The notes: generated from the letters alone by a model not told the origin. Counted from the stretch's first letter, positions 7,286-14,597 are shown. The stretch is DNA of 36,170 nucleotides from Hugenholtzia roseola DSM 9546 (GCF_000422585.1 NZ_AUGI01000058.1:1-36170); one strand, 5' to 3'. Numbers and translations are program-made.

Positions 7286-7817
7286 TGCTTTGGGCAGGGG
7301 GTTGCGCTTCTTCTTTAAACCAACTTGCATATTTGATGTAGTTATTGGCAATTCTATGCAACATTTCCTCTCTATCGCCTACCTGCTTTACTTTTTTGGC
7401 AGGCACACCTGCATAAATCCAGCCGCTTTCTACGACCGTATTTTCCAGCACCACCGCTCCTGCTGCCACGATTGCGCCCTTTTGTACCACTGCGTTATCC
7501 AACACACGCGCCCCCATGCCTATCAGACAATAATCTTCGAGCGTGCAGCCATGCACAACGGCATTATGCCCGATGGTAACATAGTTGCCAATATGAGTGG
7601 GGGCAGTTTGGTAAGTGCCATGAATGGTGACGTTGTCTTGGATATTGGTATGATGCCCGATTTTGATGTAATGCACATCGCCACGCACCACTGCGCCAAA
7701 CCAGACGCTGCAAAAATCGCCCATCTCTACTTCGCCTACCAGCGTTGCGTTGGGGGCTGTAAAACAGTCGTTGCCTATTTTGGGCGTATAGCCTCGTACA
7801 GGAAGAATAAGTGCCAT
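7269..7817 (-). CDS. Gamma-class carbonic anhydrase-like left-handed beta-helix protein
   Basis: The start is the ATG at 7817 (MALILPVRGY); an in-frame extension to 8075 passes through repeat DNA and is discarded. The 182-residue product has hexapeptide repeats that build a left-handed beta-helix and the three zinc histidines of gamma-carbonic anhydrases: His66 (TIHG), His84 (IGHN) and His89 (VVHG). It belongs to the YrdA/PaaY-type subgroup, whose members bind metal and often have weak or no carbonic anhydrase activity. The last residues (SDVKF) and the stop come from the end of a dispersed repeat, so the original C-terminus may have been slightly longer or different. Cytoplasmic trimer expected. 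Confidence 0.88.
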   Translation of the reverse strand: MALILPVRGYTPKIGNDCFTAPNATLVGEVEMGDFCSVWFGAVVRGDVHYIKIGHHTNIQDNVTIHGTYQTAPTHIGNYVTIGHNAVVHGCTLEDYCLIGMGARVLDNAVVQKGAIVAAGAVVLENTVVESGWIYAGVPAKKVKQVGDREEMLHRIANNYIKYASWFKEEAQPPAQSSDVKF

Positions 7818-7913
7818 ATCTTTTTTTTTGCGTAAAAACTGCCGACAAGTTAGCAAAACCCTACGATTTTGAAGTTGCAAAAATGCGCTTTTTTTCCGAA
7901 AAAATGCTTTCGA

Positions 7914-8000
7914 GAGCCGTCGGCGACGGCGTGTGTTTTTTATTTTTTTTATTTTTTCTTGGAAAAACCTCGTCGACGGGCAACGCCCTCGACGACGGTT
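7914..8000. repeat. Composite hairpin/polypyrimidine element, copy A
   Basis: Left arm GAGCCGTCGGCGACGGCGTG, then about 35 bases of T-rich tract, then CTTGGAAAAACC and the right hairpin TCGACGGGC-AAC-GCCCTCGA with GACGGTT. It is the same architecture as the copies at 10215, 11172, 11525 and 13456. Here it lies 96 bp upstream of the carbonic anhydrase start instead of directly before it. The whole gap 7818-8262 (445 bp) otherwise holds only a possible gene remnant. Confidence 0.75.
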
Positions 8001-8137
8001 CATCAAAATTTCATCTTCAAAAAAACCACTAAAACCTATAAAAACCAAAACCTTATCACTTTTTTTGCGCCCCATTTGGAATATTGAAACAGAGTTTGTA
8101 AATTGAGGAAAGGTAATACGCCTTCTTAATTTTATTA

Positions 8138-8230
8138 CAGAAAAATGCTAAAAATGATGACACGTTTAAAGAATACAGAAAACAACTTGCAATAAAAGTT
8201 GAGCAGTGGTGGAAGGCGAAATCTGAATAA
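8138..8230 (+). pseudogene. Possible C-terminal gene remnant
   Basis: A 30-codon open stretch with strongly protein-like composition (KNAKNDDTFKEYRKQLAIKV, then EQWWKAKSE and a stop at 8228-8230) has no plausible start and is preceded by a stop codon at about 8114. It looks like the helical end of a larger protein whose 5' part is gone. No family recognised; chance is possible. Confidence 0.25.
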
Positions 8231-8262
8231 CTTTCTTTTTTTATTAAAATAATCTTTTACTC

Positions 8263-8922
8263 ATGTCCCCATACCAAACGAAAATTATTGAGCAAACTGC
8301 CGCTTTTGTGCAGCAGACCTTAGCCGCTGCCGAAGGCGGACACGATTGGTGGCATATCTATCGTGTGTGGCGATTGTCTAAATCTATTGCAAAAACTGAA
8401 AAAGTAGATAATTTTGTAGTAGAACTGGGTGCGCTTCTACACGACATCGCCGATTCGAAATTTCATAATGGCGACGAAACCCTTGCACCCAAGATAGCAC
8501 GCAATTTTTTGGCTTCGCTACAAGTAGAAGAAAATATAATTTCCCACGTTGAAAATATAATCGTTCATATTTCCTTTAAAGGAGGAAATCAAGTTCAGAA
8601 GTTCAAATCGCCCGAACTCGATGTGGTGCAAGATGCCGATAGGTTAGATGCCCTTGGTGCTGTTGGTATTGCAAGGACTTTTAACTACGGTGGCTATAAA
8701 AACAGACCACTTTACAATCCTGATATTAAACCAAATTTGAACCTAACAAAGGAAGAATATAAAAATAGCAACGCGCCCACTATCAATCATTTTTACGAAA
8801 AACTGCTATTGCTCAAAGATAGAATGAACACCCAAACGGCAAGGGAAATGGCAGAGGAAAGGCATCGGTATATGGAGGCGTTTCTTGCCCAATTTTATAG
8901 AGAGTGGAAGGGTGAGATTTAA
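8263..8922 (+). CDS. HD-domain metal-dependent phosphohydrolase
   Basis: A 219-residue protein with the HD-superfamily ligands in order: His27 (GGHDWWHIYRVW), His60-Asp61 (ALLHDIAD) and a later Asp in VVQDADRLDALGAVGIART. This matches the YedJ-like group of small HD hydrolases, which act on phosphoesters, probably nucleotides. The C-terminal helices (FYEKLLLLKDRMNTQTAREMAEERHRYM, residues in two pieces around 175-205) are typical for the group. The ATG at 8263 is preceded by A/T-rich leader without a strong Shine-Dalgarno sequence. No signal peptide. Exact substrate unknown. Confidence 0.88.
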   Translation: MSPYQTKIIEQTAAFVQQTLAAAEGGHDWWHIYRVWRLSKSIAKTEKVDNFVVELGALLHDIADSKFHNGDETLAPKIARNFLASLQVEENIISHVENIIVHISFKGGNQVQKFKSPELDVVQDADRLDALGAVGIARTFNYGGYKNRPLYNPDIKPNLNLTKEEYKNSNAPTINHFYEKLLLLKDRMNTQTAREMAEERHRYMEAFLAQFYREWKGEI

Positions 8923-8958
8923 TAATTTGTCTATTTTTTTGATTTTTATTTTTAGGTT

Positions 8959-10197
8959 TTATTTTTTGGCTTCACTTTTAAACTTTCCACAAAATTTCAT
9001 TAAGTTTTCTATTTCGGTCAGGATTTGGTTTTTTATTTCTTCAAAATAAGCCTTCAAATCTTGATAAGAAGTTAGGATTTGCCACTCTTTTTTGGCTTGT
9101 AATGTCGCAATCTCTTCTAAAAGTTTTTCTTTTTGCAGGAGGCGTTCCTTTTTTAGTTTTTCTAATAGCTCAATTTCTGTAATGTTTTCAATATCATAAC
9201 CAAAAGCAATACCCGCTTTAAGCGTTTCCAAAATTTGTTGTAACCTTGCTTTATCGCCTTTTGCCTTTGCTTTTTGTGCTGCCTCGAAAATCTTACGTGC
9301 CGCCGCCTCGTGTTCGGGTCTGACCCTATCGGGGTGGCAACGTTTGGCAATTTCGCGAAAAAGGCTTTTCAAATCGTTTTGCGCCGAAGTAGGTGGCTCA
9401 AAATGAGGGCTGCGCGTATCCTGCTGGGCTTCAAAGTCTGCGTTTTGAGCATTTTCACTTTCGTTTTCAAAGTTTTTTGAAAAGTTGGATTCAAAATTTT
9501 TTGCTTCTTCCTTCAAGGCTTCAAACTGCTGCTTATCGGCTTGTTTTTGCGTTTGGGCAGCCTTCTGCGCTGCCGCTTGGGTGCGCCAATGCAGCAAATC
9601 TTTTAGATTTTGATACAAATAAACGTTTTGTTGATGTAAAAAGCGGCTAATTTTTTCAAAAATACTTTCCTTTTCTGTTTCTAAAAGACTAATTTCTTGG
9701 TCTAAAAATTTAATCTCTTGCTGCAAACTTTTTAGATACAAATTTATACCTAACCCCTCCTGATAAACCATTTCCCTACCCGTATAACGTGCAAATAAAT
9801 CGGCAAACTCCCTACAAAATTCGGCTACCATCTCGCCCTCTTTGATAACAATTAGGTTTTCTTTGTTCTGATTTGCTGCCCGAAAAGTCCAATTATACGA
9901 ACCTGAAAGCACCTTTTTTTTATCTATGATACAAAATTTATTGTGCATCAATTCTTTCGAAACCGCAACCAATTCGCCCCCCAGACGCTTAAACTCCGAA
10001 AAATCGAGTCCGTATTGCCCAAAATTGATGTCGTCTTGTAAAAGAATCACCCTGACGCGCACCCCCACACGCAAACGCGCCTGCAAACTTGCCAACAAGT
10101 CCCTATCCGTAAACCACGCAACCGCAACCCAGATGTCGCGCTCCGCCTCCGACAAAGAGCCAAGCAAGACGTTTTTAATGTTCTGAAAATGTACCAT
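8959..10197 (-). CDS. PLD-like nuclease fused to a J domain
   Basis: The start is the ATG at 10197 (MVHFQNIKNV); the longer open frame to 10311 only translates a repeat. The 412-residue protein begins with a single phospholipase-D-type domain: AWFTDRDLLASL (about 28-39) and the HKD-like motif HNKFCIIDKKKVLSGSYNWT, with His85, Lys87 and Asp92. One HKD motif means it must dimerise for activity, as in Nuc-type nucleases and mitochondrial-type PLD6 proteins. A long coiled-coil linker (150-255) follows, then a J domain (275-325) with the HPD tripeptide at 288-290, and a second coiled coil to the end. J domains recruit Hsp70/DnaK. The fusion suggests a nuclease whose assembly or release is chaperone-controlled. 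It is the last minus-strand gene of the kinase/FGE cluster and a candidate effector. Confidence 0.82.
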   Translation of the reverse strand: MVHFQNIKNVLLGSLSEAERDIWVAVAWFTDRDLLASLQARLRVGVRVRVILLQDDINFGQYGLDFSEFKRLGGELVAVSKELMHNKFCIIDKKKVLSGSYNWTFRAANQNKENLIVIKEGEMVAEFCREFADLFARYTGREMVYQEGLGINLYLKSLQQEIKFLDQEISLLETEKESIFEKISRFLHQQNVYLYQNLKDLLHWRTQAAAQKAAQTQKQADKQQFEALKEEAKNFESNFSKNFENESENAQNADFEAQQDTRSPHFEPPTSAQNDLKSLFREIAKRCHPDRVRPEHEAAARKIFEAAQKAKAKGDKARLQQILETLKAGIAFGYDIENITEIELLEKLKKERLLQKEKLLEEIATLQAKKEWQILTSYQDLKAYFEEIKNQILTEIENLMKFCGKFKSEAKK

Positions 10198-10214
10198 TTT
10201 TTTATTTTGAGTTT

Positions 10215-10328
10215 GAGCCGTCGGCGAGGCTAAAGCCGTCGCCGAGGCGTGTTTCTTTTTTCTTTTTTTCTTTTTCTTTCTCTTTTTCCAAAAAACCTCG
10301 TCGACGGGCAACGCCCTCGACGGGGGTT
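10215..10328. repeat. Composite hairpin/polypyrimidine element, copy B
   Basis: The most complete copy. It has a left hairpin (GCCGTCGGCGAGGC-TAAA-GCCGTCGCC, then GAGGCGTG), about 37 bases of nearly pure T/C, then CCAAAAAACC and a right hairpin built on TCGACGGGC-AAC-GCCCTCGA. It fills the space between the FGE-like gene (stop at 10333) and the PLD/J gene (start at 10197). Read on the minus strand the right hairpin followed by TTTTTTGG is a good intrinsic terminator for the FGE-like gene, and the left hairpin ends 17 bases before the next ATG. Confidence 0.8.
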
Positions 10329-10332
10329 GATT

Positions 10333-11163
10333 TTATTTTTTAACCATTCGGAAACCCAAATAGCTATTTTTGTTGTCTTCCGCTGCATAAAAGCGAGTTA
10401 TGGAACGGCAATAACCATCAAAACTATTCCACGAACCACCGCGCACAACGCGATGCTTGGAATAATTTTCTTTTGTGTGAAGCGGATTTGCCTTGCGTGC
10501 TTGGGGAGTTCTGTAAAAATCTTCGTCAAAATAATCCAGACACCACTCCCAAACATTACCGCTCATATCATACAAGCCTAATTCATTGGGCTTTTTTTGG
10601 GCTACCGCTTGGGCTTTGTCATTGGCATTTTCCCGATACCAAGCCACTTGCTCTACATCAGACGAGCCTGCATAAAGATAGTTTTGACTCTGCTTGCCCC
10701 CTATGGCAGCGTATTCCCACTGCGCTTCCGAAGGCAAAGTACCACCATAGTAAGTACAAAAAGCCAAAGCCCCTTCTATGCTCACCAGCACGATAGGGTG
10801 ATTGTCGTAGCCTTTCAACACTACCCAAACCCCATCATTCTGGCGCAAAAGATACAAATTTTTATTGCCCCAAGCAACCCAACTTTCCAACTCAGCACGA
10901 GTGGGCTTGCGGGCGTTCAAAAACTCAGCATACTGCCCATAAGTAACCTCAGTATGCGCTATCCAAAAGGTGGAAACCGATACCCTATGTTGGGGGAGTT
11001 CCGCTCTGTAGCAGTCATGCCTTGTGGTATCGCAGCCACGCAGAAAACTACCTCCCACTACTTCGACCATCTCCATACCCGAAGGCAAAATAGGCACCTG
11101 CCCCTGACAAAAGCCTGACACCATCACCCAAAAAAGCACCAAAATTGTTTTATTCATACCCAT
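10333..11163 (-). CDS. Exported FGE-like (SUMF1-fold) protein
   Basis: A 276-residue protein with a signal peptide (MGMNKTILVLFWVMVSGFCQ, cleavage near GQ). The rest is a formylglycine-generating-enzyme/C-type-lectin fold: MVEVVGGSFLRGC, EVTYGQYAEFLN, GGTLPSEAQWEYAA, NELGLYDMSGNVWEWCLDY and a C-terminal RGGSW...GFRMV. In true FGEs two cysteines follow GGS; here the first position is Ser247 and only Cys252 remains, so oxidation of sulfatase cysteines is unlikely. A periplasmic or surface binding role is inferred. It is closely similar to the C-terminal domain of the kinase fusion at 11664-13442, and was probably duplicated from it or from a shared ancestor. Start could be Met1 or Met3. Confidence 0.85.
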   Translation of the reverse strand: MGMNKTILVLFWVMVSGFCQGQVPILPSGMEMVEVVGGSFLRGCDTTRHDCYRAELPQHRVSVSTFWIAHTEVTYGQYAEFLNARKPTRAELESWVAWGNKNLYLLRQNDGVWVVLKGYDNHPIVLVSIEGALAFCTYYGGTLPSEAQWEYAAIGGKQSQNYLYAGSSDVEQVAWYRENANDKAQAVAQKKPNELGLYDMSGNVWEWCLDYFDEDFYRTPQARKANPLHTKENYSKHRVVRGGSWNSFDGYCRSITRFYAAEDNKNSYLGFRMVKK

Positions 11164-11171
11164 TTTTTTAT

Positions 11172-11248
11172 TAGCCGTCGGCGAGGCTAAAGCCGTCGCC
11201 GAGGCGTGTGATTTTTTTTTATTTTTTTCTTTTTATTTTTTCCAAAAC
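11172..11248. repeat. Composite element, copy C (right hairpin missing)
   Basis: The left hairpin AGCCGTCGGCGAGGC-TAAA-GCCG, continuing TCGCCGAGGCGTG, is identical to copy B and is followed by a long T-rich tract and TCCAAAAC. The GC-rich right hairpin is absent; instead the sequence runs directly into the remnant of a toxin gene (11253-11288). The left hairpin ends 8 bases before the start of the exported FGE-like gene. Confidence 0.7.
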
Positions 11249-11252
11249 AAGG

Positions 11253-11288
11253 TCAGGCGCAATCGAGTAAATATTTTTCGTTCTTCAT
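11253..11288 (-). pseudogene. Remnant of a PIN-like (VapC-type) toxin gene, first 11 codons
   Basis: The ATG at 11288-11286 overlaps the TGA of the antitoxin-like gene (ATGA overlap), the normal coupling of toxin-antitoxin operons. The frame reads MKNEKYLLDCA and stops at once. K-Y-L-L-D is the first strand of PIN-domain toxins, with the first catalytic Asp. Beyond this point the DNA changes into composite element C. A full PIN toxin would need about 120 more codons, for which there is no room before the FGE-like gene. Confidence 0.55.
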
Positions 11289-11509
11289 AGGATTATATCG
11301 CGAGGTTGGTCGTTACGAGCATTGTAAATTTCTTGGGCTAACTCATCACCAGTTTGGTCTGATTGCCAACTTCCACAAAGCGCGAAAAAGCGTCTTTCTC
11401 TTTCTGCCTTTTGTGCCGCCTTCCATTCCCAAAGGGCATCGAGAAGCTGACGACTTTGGGTTTCTAAAATCCACTCGATAAGAGCAAGTTTGAGTTGTTC
11501 GATTTGCAT
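11285..11509 (-). CDS. Small antitoxin-like protein
   Basis: A 74-residue protein of two helices (MQIEQLKLALIEWILETQSR, then QLLDALWEWKAAQKAERERR) and a tail FFALCGSWQSDQTGDELAQE that continues IYNARNDQPRDIIL. The tail pattern GSW-x-(S/D)-x(3)-G-(D/E)-E-L-x(3)-IY-x-AR is that of short antitoxins coded directly before PIN toxins in Bacteroidota and cyanobacteria; the tail normally wraps the toxin. The toxin gene is reduced to 11 codons, so this would be an orphan antitoxin. It sits between the kinase fusion and the FGE-like gene, framed on both sides by composite repeats. Function in the cluster, if any, is unknown. Confidence 0.6.
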   Translation of the reverse strand: MQIEQLKLALIEWILETQSRQLLDALWEWKAAQKAERERRFFALCGSWQSDQTGDELAQEIYNARNDQPRDIIL

Positions 11510-11524
11510 AAATAGTGTCGTTTT

Positions 11525-11603
11525 GAGCCGTTAGAGGCGTGTTGTTTTTCTTTCTTCTTTTTCCAAAAAAAACTCGCCGAAAGGCAACGCCCTCGACGAC
11601 GGT
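11525..11603. repeat. Composite element, copy D
   Basis: Shortened left part GAGCCGTTAGAGGCGTG, a 24-base T/C tract, TTCCAAAAAAAACTCG and a right part ending GGCAACGCCCTCGACGACGG. Compared with copy B the inner part of the left hairpin is deleted. The element lies between the stop of the kinase fusion (11664) and the start of the antitoxin-like gene (11509), 15 bases before its ATG. Confidence 0.7.
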
Positions 11604-11663
11604 TGAAAACAAAAATACAAAAAATAAAAATACAAAAGGGTAAAAACCTAAAAGCACAAAGCG

Positions 11664-13442
11664 TTACAGCCTAAGGGACAAACGAAAGCCGTTGTCGTTG
11701 TCCCTAACAGAAGGATAGTACCCGTAACGGACGGCAGAGCGGCAGAGATTATCATTGAAGTACCACGAACCGCCACGCAAAAGCATATAGTCAGATACTT
11801 TGTTATTCAAAGGGTTTTGCTTTTTGGCATCAGCAGTTTCATAAAACTTTTCATCATAATAATCCTGACACCATTCCCACACATTGCCGCTCATGTCGTA
11901 TAAACCTAATTCATTGGGTAGCTTTTGGCGAACAGGATGAGTTTTTGAACCTGAATTTTTATCATACCACGCCACCTCATCTAAGTTATTAGAACCCGCA
12001 TACTTGTAGCCTTTGCTTTTATTGCCTCCTCTGGCGGCATATTCCCACTGCGCTTCAGAAGGCAGAGAGCCGCCATAAAAACGGCAAAATTCATCTGCCC
12101 CATACCACGTTACATAAACAACAGGGTGATTTTCAAAACCTGATTGGGGTTGCCACTTATTACCTACCTTTTCTACGCCCCATTTGTGTTCATAAATCAT
12201 CGCCAGCCCTTTATGCTCGCCGTCTTTTACTACGTCGCTGCCGTATTCATTCAAAAAAGCGGCATACTGGGCGTTCGTAACCTGTGTTTCTGCCATATAA
12301 AAGCCATCTAAGCGGGCTTTGTGTAGGGGTTTGGCATCATCCATACCTCTATCCTCTCCATCTCTATTTGGGTCGTACCCCATCATAAATTCTCCACCTT
12401 CTACATAGATAAGTTTGAGCGGCTCGCTGCCTCCTATCAAAAGGGTTTTGGTGGGGGGTGGGCTTAGGGTTTGCTGCTGTTTGAGAAGTTGTAGCTCTTC
12501 TTTGAGCCTTATGGCTTGTTTTTTTAGGCTTTTCCCTACAAAAGCCCGCAACCCAATGACTTTGATATGCGTTTGCGCCAAGCTACTAAGCATCAGCCCT
12601 AAGAGTTGTCGCAATTCGGGGTCGGGCATCAGCCATAGCTTTTTGATAAGCTCGCTTTCCATCGGGTTTTCGAAGTCTTCTTTGATAAAAAGGAGGTGGT
12701 CGCCTTCTTTTCGTAAGTTTATCAGGGCAGGCTCAAGGCTAAGTGCCTTCAAAGCAAGCAAGATAACCAAGATAGGGAAATCGTCTATTTGGGGGCAGTA
12801 GGGGAAATTTTTGCGTTCGGGGTGCTGGAAGGCAGAGCCGCCCAGTTCGCCCGAAGGCAGGTGCGCAAGGGAAGGCAGGTAGATGCCGTCGTAATCCACT
12901 AAGGTAAGTTTGGCATTTTCGCCCACAATGATATTGTCGTGCTTCAAATCGCCATGCGCAAAGGGAGCTTCCAGAAGGTAGTCTGCCAAAAGAACAAACG
13001 CCTCATAAAGCGCGTCTATGGCAAGCCACTCACCCTTTTTTGCCTTTTCCGACACATATTCGCCCAACGTTTTGCCCTCTGCCCAAGGCATTAGCACCAG
13101 CGGAAAATCGCCCTGCGCCATATCTCCGCTCACCCATAACTCGTCGGTGTAGTATTCAAAAGGCAGCAGGTAGGGACTTTGCGCTTGTGCAATAAAGCGC
13201 GAAATTTCCGCCAAACGCTTTTCCCTATGCGCGTCGTAATGCAAAAACATTTTCGCCGCATAGCCTTTGCCCTCCAAACGCACCTTGACAACGCAGCCAA
13301 AACGCCCCGTCATGAAATGAATCTGATTCGCAATAAAAGGCGAAGGCAGCGTTTCCAAAGCCTTCAAACGCTCGCTTTTCATAAATTCCTCCGCATGGCG
13401 AAAGCTATGCAGGTAGTCGGTAATGTTGGGATAAATAGGCAT
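11664..13442 (-). CDS. Protein kinase fused to an FGE-like (C-type-lectin fold) domain
   Basis: 592 residues without signal peptide or membrane segment. Residues about 35-300 form a eukaryotic-type kinase: a degenerate glycine loop (TGRFGCVVKV), ATP lysine Lys64 (YAAKMF), catalytic loop HGDLKHDN (163-170, base Asp165) and Asp183 in VDYDG in place of DFG, so activity is plausible. A short coiled coil (306-325) and a proline-rich linker lead to an FGE-like domain (340-592) with EFMMGYDPNRDGEDRG, GGSLPSEAQWEYAARGG, GLYDMSGNVWEWC and RGGSWYFNDNLCRSAVRYGY near the end. Of the two FGE cysteines the first is Phe562 and the second Cys567, so it is probably a binding domain. The C-terminus resembles the variable ends of diversity-generating-retroelement target proteins. 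Divergent to the vWA/PP2C genes; with them it forms a TerY-P-like triad. Confidence 0.87.
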   Translation of the reverse strand: MPIYPNITDYLHSFRHAEEFMKSERLKALETLPSPFIANQIHFMTGRFGCVVKVRLEGKGYAAKMFLHYDAHREKRLAEISRFIAQAQSPYLLPFEYYTDELWVSGDMAQGDFPLVLMPWAEGKTLGEYVSEKAKKGEWLAIDALYEAFVLLADYLLEAPFAHGDLKHDNIIVGENAKLTLVDYDGIYLPSLAHLPSGELGGSAFQHPERKNFPYCPQIDDFPILVILLALKALSLEPALINLRKEGDHLLFIKEDFENPMESELIKKLWLMPDPELRQLLGLMLSSLAQTHIKVIGLRAFVGKSLKKQAIRLKEELQLLKQQQTLSPPPTKTLLIGGSEPLKLIYVEGGEFMMGYDPNRDGEDRGMDDAKPLHKARLDGFYMAETQVTNAQYAAFLNEYGSDVVKDGEHKGLAMIYEHKWGVEKVGNKWQPQSGFENHPVVYVTWYGADEFCRFYGGSLPSEAQWEYAARGGNKSKGYKYAGSNNLDEVAWYDKNSGSKTHPVRQKLPNELGLYDMSGNVWEWCQDYYDEKFYETADAKKQNPLNNKVSDYMLLRGGSWYFNDNLCRSAVRYGYYPSVRDNDNGFRLSLRL

Positions 13443-13455
13443 AAAATTGACTTTT

Positions 13456-13536
13456 GAGCCGTTTGAGGCGTGTTTTTCTTTCTTTTTTCTTTTCCAAAAA
13501 AACTTCGCCGACGGCTAAAAGCCTCGGCGACGGTTC
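13456..13536. repeat. Composite element, copy E, in the divergent kinase/vWA spacer
   Basis: Left part GAGCCGTTTGAGGCGTG, T/C tract, CCAAAAAAAC and a right hairpin CGCCGACGGC-TAAA-AGCC, continuing TCGGCGACGG. It ends 13 bases before the kinase ATG on one side and just before the promoter box of the vWA gene on the other. The right hairpin carries the TAAA loop found in the left hairpin of copies B and C, so parts of the element have been exchanged. Confidence 0.7.
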
Positions 13537-13554
13537 GAAAATAGAAAAAAAAGC

Positions 13555-13562
13555 TATCTTTG
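13555..13562 (+). promoter_or_regulatory. -7 box of the vWA-PP2C operon
   Basis: TATCTTTG, an exact TAnnTTTG match, 43 bases before the vWA ATG. At the -33 distance the sequence is GGTTCG, a weak match to TTTG. Confidence 0.45.
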
Positions 13563-13605
13563 CAAAACCTTTTTTTTATCTTGCAAACAAAAAAACTTAT
13601 TTCCT

Positions 13606-14574
13606 ATGTCGAACTTACCAACTACTTTCCAAACGGGCGATTTGAGCCAATACCTTGCTGCCATTCAGAGTCAGCCTTTGCATCATATCAAGGCAGAACC
13701 TTACACGCAGGAAATTTGTAGAGGGCAGCCTACGGCGATTATTTTTTTGGTAGACCAGTCGGGTTCGATGAGTGAGAAAATCAGGGGCAAAGACCAAAGT
13801 AAGGCAGATTTTGTGGCGAAGGCTATCAATCAAACTTTGTATGAACTTGTGTCTGTCTGCACAAAAGGGTATGGCATTGGGCATTATATTGATGTGGCTT
13901 TGATAGGATATGGGGGCATAGATAGCAAGCAGGCTTATAGCCTTTGGGAGGGAAATTTGAAGGGCAAGACTTGGGTGCAATCCGACCAACTATCTGGAAA
14001 TGAAATAGATAGAGAAGAAATAGAGGTAGAAGACAGAGTGCGTGGTGAAATCAAGATGCTAAAAAAAACAATCCCTACTTGGCTAAGAGCCAAATCGCAA
14101 AGCCAAACGCCTATGGGGGCAGCCTTAGAATATGCGCACCTGCTTTTAAGCGAATGGATACAAAAGCACCCCCACAATTATCCGCCTACGGTTTTCAATA
14201 TCACCGATGGAGCGCAAACGGATTGTAGCAATGAGGCACTTTTAGAAAAGGCAAAAAATCTAAAAAACTTACATACTTCTGATGGCAATGTTTTGCTCTT
14301 TAATCTGCATATAGATACAAGCCAAAACGAAAGTTTGCTTTTTCCCAGCGAGCGTGAAAGTCTGCCACAAGACCGTTATGCACAACTTATGTATGATATT
14401 GCTTCAGATTTGCCTGCGATTTATAATAGACAAGTAGCCGATTTAAACAATCAAGACATTCCTACCAATCGCACCTTTACAGCCCTTGCCTACCAAGCAG
14501 ACGCGACAGCTTTTATGAAAATGATAGATATAGGCACACGCTCACAAAAGGCGCAAGTAAAAAATGCACAATAA
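13606..14574 (+). CDS. vWA-domain protein (TerY-like)
   Basis: A 322-residue cytoplasmic von Willebrand factor A domain with an intact metal-ion-dependent adhesion site: Asp50-x-Ser52-x-Ser54 (FLVDQSGSMS), a Thr in QSQTPMGAAL and Asp in NITDGAQTD. vWA domains of this kind bind partner proteins through the metal. The PP2C phosphatase gene follows after 23 bp and the kinase fusion is transcribed divergently, an arrangement like the TerY-P triad (vWA, PP2C, kinase) described for Ter-linked stress systems. No TerD-type gene is in the window; a TerC-family gene is present but 16 kb away. The C-terminal part (about 260-322) is less conserved and might bind a client. Confidence 0.85.
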   Translation: MSNLPTTFQTGDLSQYLAAIQSQPLHHIKAEPYTQEICRGQPTAIIFLVDQSGSMSEKIRGKDQSKADFVAKAINQTLYELVSVCTKGYGIGHYIDVALIGYGGIDSKQAYSLWEGNLKGKTWVQSDQLSGNEIDREEIEVEDRVRGEIKMLKKTIPTWLRAKSQSQTPMGAALEYAHLLLSEWIQKHPHNYPPTVFNITDGAQTDCSNEALLEKAKNLKNLHTSDGNVLLFNLHIDTSQNESLLFPSERESLPQDRYAQLMYDIASDLPAIYNRQVADLNNQDIPTNRTFTALAYQADATAFMKMIDIGTRSQKAQVKNAQ

Positions 14575-14597
14575 TCAAATCAATTATTTTATCAAAT

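Noticed and set aside
7817-8075. N-terminal extension of the carbonic anhydrase frame
   Set aside because: The extra 86 residues are very basic and are encoded by the composite repeat A; homology to the family starts at MALILPVRGY.
10198-10311. N-terminal extension of the PLD/J frame (lysine-rich)
   Set aside because: It translates the polypurine tract and hairpins of repeat B; the PLD domain starts directly after the ATG at 10197.
10333-11163. Active formylglycine-generating enzyme for sulfatases
   Set aside because: The first of the two catalytic cysteines is a serine, and no sulfatase gene is in the window.
11346-11657. 103-residue minus-strand frame overlapping the antitoxin-like gene
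   Set aside because: It is a shadow in another frame that runs through repeat D; composition is not protein-like.
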